A stretch of 7,258 nt of DNA from the NCBI GenBank assembly GCA_944325295.1, contig CALUZL010000090.1, forward strand, positions 1 to 7,258, in the 5' to 3' direction. A program made the position numbers and the translations under genes. Source of the DNA: an uncultured Erysipelotrichaceae bacterium (GTDB lineage: Bacteria; Bacillota_I; Bacilli_A; Erysipelotrichales; Erysipelotrichaceae). Positions 1 through 6,466 of this stretch are shown here, piece after piece; position 1 is the stretch's first letter; each line of letters starts with the position of its first letter. Below the pieces are notes generated by a model, which made no database searches, was not told where the DNA came from, and was given only the letters and a program-made list of their open reading frames with translations.

Positions 1-1596
1 ATCATGGTCAATGTCGGTCAGGGAACGATGCGCCGTTTGCGTGAAGATCTCTTCAGTCACATGGAGACATTGCCGATAAAGTATTTTGATACCCATGCCC
101 ATGGCGACATCATGAGTGTCTACACAAACGATGTCGATACGCTAAGACAGCTCATGTCCCAAAGCATCCCCAACTTCATAAACTCATCATTTACGATGGT
201 ATCAACTTATATATCACTGATCGTTTTGGATATCCCCTTGACGATCATCACGGCTTGTATGACCGGGGTCATGCTTTATACGATGACTAAGCTAAGCAGC
301 AAGTCCGGCAAGTTCTTTGTCAATCAGCAAAAAAACCTCGGTGCTCTCAACGGTTATATCGAAGAGATGATGGAAGGTCAAAAGGTCGTCAAAGTATTCT
401 GTCATGAAGAAAAAGCGATCGAAGAATTCAAACAGCTCAATGAAAACTTGCGCTCAAGTGCCGCTGAAGCCAATAAGATAGCCAACATCATGATGCCGAT
501 CAACAATAACCTCGGTAACGTTTCCTATGTTCTTTGTGCGATCTGTGGCGGTATTTTGGCCCTTGGCGGCTATACCGGTCTGACCCTTGGCACGCTTATA
601 TCGTTTTTGGCTCTAAACCGTAATGCGACACAGCCTGTCGGGCAGATGTCTCAACAGATGAACTTTATCATCATGGCTACAGCCGGTGCCGAAAGGATCT
701 TCAAGCTTCTCGATGAGAAACCGGAAGTCGATGACGGTTATGTCGAGCTGGTCAATGTCATCGAGCACAAAGACGGTTCGATCGAAGAGACCAAAGAACA
801 TACCAATGTTTGGTATTGGAAACATCCGCACAAGGCCGATGGTACGATCACTTACACCAAACTTGAAGGCGATATCGTCTTTGATGATGTCGATTTCGGG
901 TATACCGATGACAAGATGGTCCTTCACAACATAAAGATGTATGCAACGCCGGGCCAAAAGATCGCCTTTGTCGGATCGACCGGCGCCGGTAAGACGACGA
1001 TCACTAACCTCATAAATCGTTTCTATGATATCCAAGACGGAAAGATCCGCTATGACGGCATCAATGTCAACAAGATCAAAAAGGCCGATCTAAGAAAGTC
1101 GCTGGGCATGGTCCTTCAGGATACACACCTGTTTACCGGAACCGTTATGGAAAACATCCGCTATGGCCGTCTTGACGCTTCGGATGATGAGTGTATCGCT
1201 GCTGCCAAGCTTGCCAATGCCCATGGCTTCATCAAGCGTCTTCCGGATGGCTACAATACGATTTTGACCGGTGATGGCGCTAACCTTTCGCAAGGTCAAA
1301 GACAGCTCATCGCGATCGCCAGAGCAGCAGTTGCTGATCCGCCGGTCCTCATCCTTGATGAAGCGACATCAAGTATCGATACCCGAACTGAGACCTTGGT
1401 CCAAGAGGGTATGGATTGTTTGATGAACGGCAGGACATCCTTTGTCATCGCTCACCGTTTGTCGACTGTTCGCAACGCCGATTGTATCATGGTCCTTGAA
1501 AATGGTAGGATAATCGAGCGCGGTACACATGATCAGCTGATCGAAGAAAAAGGCCGCTATTATCAACTCTACACCGGAAACAAGATCGGTGAATGA
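1..1596 (+). CDS. ABC exporter half-transporter (permease + ATPase), 5' end cut off by the window
   Basis: Multidrug/lipid-type ABC exporter subunit; the open frame runs through base 1, so the true start lies upstream. Family members are about 600-640 residues and 531 codons are visible, so roughly the first 100 residues (first membrane helices) are missing. Visible order: cytoplasmic loop ending in the YFDTHAHGDIMS stretch, hydrophobic segments at about 175-285 and 517-615 (later helices of the six-helix core), a long linker (about 715-880), then the ATPase. ATPase motifs: Walker A GSTGAGKT (973-996), Q-loop LQDTHLF (near 1112-1135), signature LSQGQ (1285-1299), Walker B LILDEA with catalytic Glu at 1360-1362, and switch His in IAHRLS (1453-1455). 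All catalytic residues are intact. Such half-transporters work as dimers, often with a partner encoded next door; any partner would be upstream, out of view. Substrate unknown. The gene ends in TGA and is followed by a strong hairpin. Confidence 0.95.
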   Translation: MMVNVGQGTMRRLREDLFSHMETLPIKYFDTHAHGDIMSVYTNDVDTLRQLMSQSIPNFINSSFTMVSTYISLIVLDIPLTIITACMTGVMLYTMTKLSSKSGKFFVNQQKNLGALNGYIEEMMEGQKVVKVFCHEEKAIEEFKQLNENLRSSAAEANKIANIMMPINNNLGNVSYVLCAICGGILALGGYTGLTLGTLISFLALNRNATQPVGQMSQQMNFIIMATAGAERIFKLLDEKPEVDDGYVELVNVIEHKDGSIEETKEHTNVWYWKHPHKADGTITYTKLEGDIVFDDVDFGYTDDKMVLHNIKMYATPGQKIAFVGSTGAGKTTITNLINRFYDIQDGKIRYDGINVNKIKKADLRKSLGMVLQDTHLFTGTVMENIRYGRLDASDDECIAAAKLANAHGFIKRLPDGYNTILTGDGANLSQGQRQLIAIARAAVADPPVLILDEATSSIDTRTETLVQEGMDCLMNGRTSFVIAHRLSTVRNADCIMVLENGRIIERGTHDQLIEEKGRYYQLYTGNKIGE

Positions 1597-1627
1597 TGCG
1601 AATAATTTGACATATTTCAATCCAGTT

Positions 1628-1673
1628 AAAAAGAGATGGCAAGTCTATTGGATAGATGATGCCATCTCTTTTT
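1628..1673 (+). terminator. Bidirectional hairpin terminator after the ABC exporter
   Basis: A perfect 14-bp inverted repeat: left arm 1628-1641, right arm 1660-1673, with arms starting in five A and ending in five T. The 18-nt loop contains a second short hairpin (TCTAT 1644-1648 with ATAGA 1652-1656). The A-tract/T-tract ends make it usable from both strands, which suits its position between converging genes. It lies 31 nt after the exporter stop codon. Confidence 0.85.
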
Positions 1674-1724
1674 GCTATGCTCTGAGATGTTTTTAATATA
1701 TGGTTTTATTAAGTTTTTATGGTC

Positions 1725-1751
1725 AAAAAAGGAGATCAGCAGTCTCCTTTT
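1725..1751 (-). terminator. Intrinsic terminator overlapping the 3' end of cutC
   Basis: On the minus strand a 9-bp stem (right arm 1743-1751, left arm 1727-1735) with a 7-nt loop (1736-1742) is followed by a run of six T (1730-1725). The upstream arm lies inside the last cutC codons and the cutC stop codon TGA (1738-1736) sits in the loop. This is separate from the exporter's hairpin about 50 nt away, so each converging unit has its own terminator. Confidence 0.75.
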
Positions 1752-2428
1752 AAAATGGTCAGTGTTTTTTTGACACGCTCTTTTGCAACTTTGATGCCGG
1801 TCGTGTCGATCTTTTTAAAGGTCCCATGGATCTGATCGGCCTTTGTCAAAGACAAGATCTTTAAGATGTTTTCTTCGGTTATGCCGCCACCGGGCAAAAA
1901 CTCGATCTTGTCGCCATAGGTATCATGATACATACCGATTCTTTTGGCAGCTTGAAGGATATCTTCGCCAGTCTCATTCATCAAAAGGATCCGATCAACA
2001 CCTTCAGCGATCAGGATCTTTAAAGCTTTCTCTTTGTCTTTTATCACATCGAAAGCTTTGTGGAAGACAAGGGTCTTGTCTTTGGCGATAAGGCGCATCA
2101 TTTTTAAGGCCTCGATATCGATCGTTTCATCTTCTGATAGGGCACCAAAGACTAAACCATCTGCTCCGTTTTCGATAAGTAAGCGAGCATCGGCATACAT
2201 CACTTCCAGTTCTTCTTTAGAGTAGATGAAGTTATTGCCACGGCATCTGACCATACACATGATAGGTTTATCGGTATACTGTTTGGCCATCTTGAGCGTG
2301 CTGAGTGATGGGGTGAGACCACCGAGTTCTAAGGCGCAGTTGAGTTCGATCCGATCACAGTCGAGATCTTTGATGGCAATGACATCGTCGATGCTTCCAC
2401 AGCACACTTCAAGTTTCGCTCTTTTCAT
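1736..2428 (-). CDS. cutC: CutC family protein (copper homeostasis protein CutC)
   Basis: 230-residue cytoplasmic TIM-barrel protein of the CutC family (usual length about 200-250). Recognised from the ordered family motifs: LEVCCGS (6-12), DRIELN (25-30), GGLTPS (36-41), VRCRGNNFIYS (60-70; usually RPRGG), GADGLVFGAL (88-97), FHKAFD (122-127) and FLPGGGI (177-183). CutC is annotated as copper homeostasis, but in E. coli the copper phenotype was traced to a small RNA (MicL) encoded at the locus, so the biochemical role is unsettled. The start ATG has AGGAG at 2440-2436, 7 nt upstream, and that site overlaps the TAG stop of the upstream transporter gene (10 nt gap); the two are almost certainly co-transcribed. 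Unusual: seven cysteines, six in the first 62 residues. The gene ends in TGA inside its own terminator hairpin. Confidence 0.93.
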   Translation of the reverse strand: MKRAKLEVCCGSIDDVIAIKDLDCDRIELNCALELGGLTPSLSTLKMAKQYTDKPIMCMVRCRGNNFIYSKEELEVMYADARLLIENGADGLVFGALSEDETIDIEALKMMRLIAKDKTLVFHKAFDVIKDKEKALKILIAEGVDRILLMNETGEDILQAAKRIGMYHDTYGDKIEFLPGGGITEENILKILSLTKADQIHGTFKKIDTTGIKVAKERVKKTLTILKGDC

Positions 2429-2438
2429 AATGATTCTC

Positions 2439-5400
2439 CTATTCTTGTCTCAGGGCTTCTACAGGATCGCTGTTAGCCGCTTTTCTTGACGGTATTATAC
2501 CACCGATCAGGGTCAGGACGATACTGAGAAGTATCAGGGTAATACATGGTATTAAAGGAAGTTTGGCATTTATATCGTTTGTACCGGCGATCGAGTGGAT
2601 CAGGGCATTGGCCGGGATCAAGATCAATAGACTGAAACCGACACCGATGAGGCCCGACAGCAAGCCGACGATAAAGGTCTCGGCGTTGAATACCGAAGAG
2701 ATATTGCACTTAGATGCACCGATAGCGCGCAAGATGCCGATCTCTTTTTTGCGCTCGAGGACACTTATATAAGTTATGACACCGATCATGATCGAGGATA
2801 CGATCAAAGAGATCGAGACAAAGGCGATCAGGACATAGCTGATGACATCGATGATCGTCGTGACTGAAGACATCAGTGTTCCCACGTAATCGGTAAAGGA
2901 GATGACCTTTTCCGGGGCTTCTTTTTCCATGCGGGCGTTGTATTCGTTTAAGAAGCCGATGATCTCTTCTTTGGCTTCAAAGTCTTTGGGATAGATAGCG
3001 ATACTTGAAGGTTCATCATAATCGACATAACCCAGTTTGGTGAGGTTGTTTTCATAGGAGGCACTCTCGTTTAGGATCTGTGAGCTCATGATCTCATTGA
3101 GCTTTTCTTCAGAAAGATTGAATTTAAAAGCGTTTTTGATCTTGTCGGCATCGATCTCAACGGCCTCTGGAAAGACTTCTTTTAGTTTATCTGCCGCCTT
3201 GAGCATGATGTCTTCGATACTAGAGGTTATGGCTTCTTCGATCTTGGGACTGATCTCTTTGATCAGATCGTCGATATTGTCTTGGATCGTTTCGATGACT
3301 CCGGTATCGTATAAGAGTTTTTGCATAGCCGCTTCGATCGCCCTTTGGCCATCGGCACTGTTAAAGAAGTTTTGCGTGTACTGTCTTAAGATGTCAGCCA
3401 GTTTTTCAAAGTCGATGGCAGGTGATGCCGGATCTTTGACATCATCACTGTCGCCATCTTCATCAAGTGAAGGCTCATCGGTTGGATCTGGCGTTTGGGT
3501 GGGCGATGGTTGTGGGGTTAATTCATCCATATCGATGACGATCGGATTTTCGATGCAGTATCTGACAAAGGCATCCGCTATATCCGTGACCACTTCACCG
3601 CTTTTTTGCGAAATGAGATCTGTCGATATCCCCTCAAGCAAACGATCGATGTCGATATCGACGATATCTTCAAGCCCCAGATCAAAGTCGGACATATCGA
3701 TCTCTTTGATCGCTGCCTGTAAGATATCGCTGTTTAGGCCAAAGGCACTTTCAAGCATCTTCTCATCGATGCTGAAAAAGGATGACATATCGAGCTTGAG
3801 TTCTTCTTTGCTGCCAAATTCCTTGCCGGTGAAGACGTCGATGTCCTTTTGGGCGAGTTGTTTTTTTAGGATCTCACTGTCAAGAGCTTTGGCGCTGACA
3901 TACTCACTCAGTTCAGGCAGATAGTTTATCCCACTTGTAAGTAAGCCGCCATCTTCTTTGGGAGCGACGATGCCGACGATCTTTAGGTCCTCACTGTTTT
4001 CAAGGACGTCCTTGAGGTATTCTTCATCGTCACTGCGGTCGATGTAGATATCGTATGTTTCATCGTACTCGTAAAGATCACTGCGATTGACGATCTTGAA
4101 TGACTTGCCGATGAAATCTTCGTATCGGTAATTGCTGAAGGTCACTTCCGGACTTTCGATGTCATTGGCAAAGTCGTTTATCATATCTTTCATCTCTTGA
4201 TAATCCCTCAAGTCAAGGGCATAGATGATGAAGTCTGAGACGTTGCCGTTTGCTGTGAGGACCAAAACACACTCGTCATAATTCTTTGGCCAGTGGCCGG
4301 CCTTTAGCGTGTAGTCGTCGAGGTAGAGCTTTTCATCGCTTGGCAGTTTATGAAAGATGTCAGTCGACATCATCGAAGACATCATATTGTTTGAAGAGAC
4401 ATTGGAACCAAGGCCGATACTGTTAAAGGAGCGGTCGGGGTGGACTTGATGGATGTCGTCAAGGTTGCTGCTGTAAATGAGCGGATCATCATCGAAGTCG
4501 TATTCGATCGCCTTGACGTATTCCTTTAGCGCATCGTTTGTTTCTAACTCTTCTTTAAGCGAGCCCAAGTCATTGCTGCCGATCTTGGCAAACATGCTGG
4601 TGATGAGCTTGCTGACGCCGATCTCATCTTCACCCTTTTGGGACAGGGCTGAATTGAGGGAATCTTGCATCATGGAAGTTATGCTGAAACTCGAGCTTTG
4701 GATCGTGAGCGGGTATTCACTCATCGTATCCTCTTCGATCGTTTGGATGTAGTCGCTGACGCCGTTTGAAAGGGCCAGTATCAGGGCGATGCCGATGATG
4801 CCGATACTGCCGGCAAATGACGTTAAAAAAGTCCGCGCTTTCTTTGTCTTGAGGTTTGAAAAGGAAAGCGAAAGGGCGGTAAGAAAGGACATCGAAGCTT
4901 TGCCTAGACGGTCGTGGCGCACTTCGCTTTCGCTTGGCACTTGGTAGGGATCACTGTCACTTACGATATCGCCGTCTTTAAGCTCGACGATCCTTGTCGC
5001 ATACTGATAAGCCAGGTCGGGATTGTGAGTGACCATGATGACCAAGCGATCTTTGGCGACCTCTTTTAAAAGATCCATGACCTGGATCGAAGTATTGGAA
5101 TCAAGAGCTCCGGTGGGCTCATCTGCCAAAAGGATGCGGGGATCATTGACTAAGGCCCGGGCGATAGCCACTCTTTGCATCTGACCGCCGGACAACTGGT
5201 TTGGTTTTTTGTGAGCTTGCTCTTTAAGGCCGACGCTTTCAAGAGCCGCCAGAGCCTTATCTCTTCTTTGTGCTTTGGGGTTACCGCTTATCGTCAGGGC
5301 CAGTTCGACATTGGCCAAGATCGTTTGGTGCATGATGAGATTGTAGCTTTGAAAGATAAAGCCGATCGTATGGTTGCGGTAAGCATCCCAATCTTTATCC

Positions 5401-5618
5401 TTGTATTTTTTAGTCGAGATATTGTCGATTATAAGATCGCCGCTGTCATAAGAGTCTAGGCCACCGATAATGTTTAAAAGGGTCGTCTTGCCACTGCCCG
5501 ATGGCCCCAAGATCGCTACAAATTCATTGTCGCGGAAATTGAGAGAGACACTGTTTAGGGCTTTTTGGACAAGTGAGCCGGTACGATATTCTTTTTTTAG
5601 GTCATGAAGTTCTAACAT
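2439..5618 (-). CDS. MacB-type ABC transporter, fused ATPase-FtsX-like permease with a large extracytoplasmic domain
   Basis: 1059-residue single-chain transporter. The N-terminal ATPase (about 1-225) resembles LolD/MacB: Walker A GPSGSGKT (38-45), Q-loop Q90, signature LSGGQ (142-146), Walker B LLADEP with D166/E167, H-loop H198, all intact. TM1 is about 264-283 after a KTKKART stretch; a domain of about 630 residues follows; then three helices (about 925-950, 980-1003, 1018-1040) and the FtsX-like cytoplasmic motif ERKKEIGILRAIGAS (955-969). The C-terminus PSRKAANSDPVEAL is typical of the superfamily. This NBD-TM1-large domain-TM2-4 topology is that of type VII (MacB-like) transporters, which use ATP to drive motion of the outer domain rather than move substrate through the membrane. 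The outer domain carries a Pro/Thr/Asp/Glu-rich linker (about 700-735) and then long amphipathic helices. Similar large proteins are common in gut Firmicutes; substrate unknown. The start has no Shine-Dalgarno but a TGCTAGAAT extended -10 ends 7 nt before ATG. First gene of the unit with cutC. Confidence 0.93.
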   Translation of the reverse strand: MLELHDLKKEYRTGSLVQKALNSVSLNFRDNEFVAILGPSGSGKTTLLNIIGGLDSYDSGDLIIDNISTKKYKDKDWDAYRNHTIGFIFQSYNLIMHQTILANVELALTISGNPKAQRRDKALAALESVGLKEQAHKKPNQLSGGQMQRVAIARALVNDPRILLADEPTGALDSNTSIQVMDLLKEVAKDRLVIMVTHNPDLAYQYATRIVELKDGDIVSDSDPYQVPSESEVRHDRLGKASMSFLTALSLSFSNLKTKKARTFLTSFAGSIGIIGIALILALSNGVSDYIQTIEEDTMSEYPLTIQSSSFSITSMMQDSLNSALSQKGEDEIGVSKLITSMFAKIGSNDLGSLKEELETNDALKEYVKAIEYDFDDDPLIYSSNLDDIHQVHPDRSFNSIGLGSNVSSNNMMSSMMSTDIFHKLPSDEKLYLDDYTLKAGHWPKNYDECVLVLTANGNVSDFIIYALDLRDYQEMKDMINDFANDIESPEVTFSNYRYEDFIGKSFKIVNRSDLYEYDETYDIYIDRSDDEEYLKDVLENSEDLKIVGIVAPKEDGGLLTSGINYLPELSEYVSAKALDSEILKKQLAQKDIDVFTGKEFGSKEELKLDMSSFFSIDEKMLESAFGLNSDILQAAIKEIDMSDFDLGLEDIVDIDIDRLLEGISTDLISQKSGEVVTDIADAFVRYCIENPIVIDMDELTPQPSPTQTPDPTDEPSLDEDGDSDDVKDPASPAIDFEKLADILRQYTQNFFNSADGQRAIEAAMQKLLYDTGVIETIQDNIDDLIKEISPKIEEAITSSIEDIMLKAADKLKEVFPEAVEIDADKIKNAFKFNLSEEKLNEIMSSQILNESASYENNLTKLGYVDYDEPSSIAIYPKDFEAKEEIIGFLNEYNARMEKEAPEKVISFTDYVGTLMSSVTTIIDVISYVLIAFVSISLIVSSIMIGVITYISVLERKKEIGILRAIGASKCNISSVFNAETFIVGLLSGLIGVGFSLLILIPANALIHSIAGTNDINAKLPLIPCITLILLSIVLTLIGGIIPSRKAANSDPVEALRQE

Positions 5619-5625
5619 AAAAGTT

Positions 5626-5634
5626 ATTCTAGCA
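5626..5634 (-). promoter_or_regulatory. Extended -10 promoter for the MacB-type transporter-cutC unit (likely leaderless)
   Basis: On the minus strand the sequence TGCTAGAAT matches the extended -10 pattern TGnTATAAT with one mismatch. Its 3' end is 7 nt from the transporter ATG (5618), so transcription would begin at or within a base or two of the start codon. No ribosome binding site precedes that ATG. A -35 element at 16-18 bp spacing is not recognisable, which extended -10 promoters tolerate. Inferred from sequence only. Confidence 0.6.
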
Positions 5635-5651
5635 CGGAAATGTTGATTTTG

Positions 5652-5700
5652 AGCGCTTATTTATGTCATATCTCTGGCATGAATATGACGTGATAGCGCT
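5652..5700. repeat. Nested inverted repeat between divergent promoters (candidate operator)
   Basis: Two copies of the self-palindrome AGCGCT (5652-5657 and 5695-5700) flank a 7-bp inverted repeat, GTCATAT (5665-5671) and ATATGAC (5683-5689). The two symmetric pairs share almost the same centre (5676 and 5677). The right AGCGCT falls in the -35/-10 spacer of the sigma gene promoter; the left one falls about where a -35 of the opposite promoter would lie. This is the layout expected for a dimeric or tetrameric regulator of both genes; the regulator is unknown. Confidence 0.5.
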
Positions 5701-5718
5701 TAAACACCTTTGTATATT
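5690..5718 (+). promoter_or_regulatory. Promoter of the SigH-like sigma factor gene (likely leaderless)
   Basis: A -35-like GTGATA (5690-5695, 4 of 6 to TTGACA) and -10 TATATT (5713-5718, 5 of 6 to TATAAT) are separated by exactly 17 bp. The expected transcription start, about 7 nt past the -10, is at 5725, which is the A of the in-frame ATG. There is no Shine-Dalgarno before that ATG. The TTG at 5710 that could extend the frame overlaps the -10 and is therefore an unlikely start. Confidence 0.55.
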
Positions 5719-5724
5719 AATGGT

Positions 5725-6315
5725 ATGCGCGATGAAGTAGTGATCATGGAGATGATAAGAAGAGGCGACGACGACGGTTTTCGCTATATCTCTGATATTT
5801 ATTCACCGATGATAAGGGGGATCATCAGAAAAGTCTATGTCAAGACCGGTGATTTTCGTCTTGACTACGACGATCTTTATCAAGAAGGTTTGCTGGCACT
5901 GAGCCGGGCCGTCAGGCTATTTGATCAAAACGGACAGGGAAGCATCGATCGTTACGTCTATGTCGCCGTTAAACGTAGTATCATCCGCAAGGCTGTCTAC
6001 TATCGAAAGCTCTATGAGCACGAGCAGTTATCGCTAGATCGTGATATCTTTACTGATTCCAGCATCCTTTTTCTCAACAGTGCCCGTTCGATTGAAGATC
6101 CCAAAAACCGCTTTCGACTAAAGGAGTTGAAGAAAGCACTGCTTGCGCTGTTTGAAAGTCTCGATCCGCTTGAAAAAGAGATCTTACAGCTTAAAAGAGA
6201 AGGTCACTCTTATCGGGATATCGCCGATCTTTTAGGATGCAGTACAAAAAAGATCGATAATCTCTTGCAAAAGGTCAGAAAAAAGATCCGCAAGGTCTGT
6301 GAAGGTTACTACTGA
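5725..6315 (+). CDS. SigH-like sigma-70 family RNA polymerase sigma factor
   Basis: 196-residue alternative sigma factor, closest by motif to the Firmicutes SigH/Spo0H group (about 200-220 residues). Region 2 is at about 20-90, with the core-binding stretch DYDDLYQEGLLALSRAV (47-63) and basic -10-recognition residues in VKRSIIRK (82-89). A variable linker (about 95-130) leads to region 4 (about 132-192), whose helix-turn-helix SYRDIADLLGCSTKKIDNLL (162-181) resembles SigH's YQEISDEL...KSIDNALQRV. It would redirect RNA polymerase to a specific promoter set; in Bacillus SigH serves stationary phase, competence and early sporulation, but the role here cannot be inferred. No anti-sigma gene is adjacent. 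Start chosen at ATG 5725 because a -10 lies just upstream; the ATGs at 5746 and 5752 have no better ribosome binding site. Divergent from the transporter unit and upstream of the S10 operon; in Bacillus, sigH is in the same super-cluster but separated from rpsJ by many genes. Confidence 0.88.
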   Translation: MRDEVVIMEMIRRGDDDGFRYISDIYSPMIRGIIRKVYVKTGDFRLDYDDLYQEGLLALSRAVRLFDQNGQGSIDRYVYVAVKRSIIRKAVYYRKLYEHEQLSLDRDIFTDSSILFLNSARSIEDPKNRFRLKELKKALLALFESLDPLEKEILQLKREGHSYRDIADLLGCSTKKIDNLLQKVRKKIRKVCEGYY

Positions 6316-6329
6316 CCAAAATGATGTGG

Positions 6330-6360
6330 TACACTGATAACTGTTGATCAGGTATTTTTT
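6330..6360 (+). terminator. Intrinsic terminator after the sigma factor gene
   Basis: TAC (6330-6332), a bulged A, and CTGAT (6334-6338) pair with ATCAG (6347-6351) and GTA (6352-6354) across an 8-nt loop, followed directly by six T (6355-6360). The stem is modest (8 bp with one bulge), so termination may be partial and some sigma-gene transcripts could run into the S10 operon. It begins 14 nt after the TGA stop. Confidence 0.6.
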
Positions 6361-6382
6361 GAATATCGTTGTGATATACGCT

Positions 6383-6431
6383 TAAAATAACTAAAAATAA
6401 TAAAAAAAGAAGAAAAATAATGGAAAAAAGC
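6383..6431 (+). promoter_or_regulatory. A-rich tract upstream of the S10 promoter (UP-element-like)
   Basis: A very A-rich stretch containing few G or C sits immediately upstream of the -35 of the S10 operon promoter. A-tracts in this position bind the RNA polymerase alpha subunit C-terminal domain in strong promoters such as those of ribosomal genes. The assignment as an UP element is inference from position and composition. Confidence 0.45.
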
Positions 6432-6460
6432 TTGTCTATATTTTTGTCATGAAGTATAAT
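6432..6460 (+). promoter_or_regulatory. Main promoter of the S10 ribosomal protein operon
   Basis: A -35 TTGTCT (6432-6437, 4 of 6) and a perfect -10 TATAAT (6455-6460) are separated by the optimal 17 bp. The expected start is near 6467, giving a leader of about 122 nt before rpsJ. The promoter lies downstream of the sigma gene terminator, so the ribosomal operon has independent expression, presumably by the housekeeping sigma factor. Confidence 0.8.
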
Positions 6461-6466
6461 ATTCGG

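Noticed and set aside
1607..1612. Perfect TTGACA -35 hexamer just after the exporter gene
   Set aside because: No -10-like hexamer occurs 16-18 bp downstream, where the terminator hairpin begins, and no plus-strand gene follows.
613..1620. Minus-strand open frames antisense to the ABC exporter
   Set aside because: Fully within the exporter gene, no ribosome binding sites and no recognisable protein features.
3087..3790. Possible internal duplication in the transporter's outer domain (FSIDEKML near residue 615 and FNLSEEKL near 833)
   Set aside because: The similarity covers fewer than ten residues and does not extend on either side; chance is adequate to explain it.
3088..3924. Long plus-strand open frame of 278 codons, very rich in serine
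   Set aside because: It is antisense to the well-supported transporter gene; the serine richness is what the opposite strand of acidic Asp/Glu/Ile-rich codons produces, and it has no ribosome binding site or recognisable domain.
5626..5660. SigH-type promoter (GAAT -10) for autoregulation toward the transporter gene
   Set aside because: AGAAT is present, but no AGGA-type -35 is found about 14 nt upstream, so the extended -10 housekeeping reading is preferred.
6363..6377. Short inverted repeat ATATC/GATAT between the sigma terminator and the S10 promoter
   Set aside because: Five AT-rich base pairs with no T-run or promoter overlap; too weak to call alone.
6420..6452. Short open frame beginning ATGGAAAAAAGC upstream of rpsJ (possible leader peptide)
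   Set aside because: Only about 10 codons, and it overlaps the -35 of the S10 promoter, so it lies upstream of the expected transcript start.
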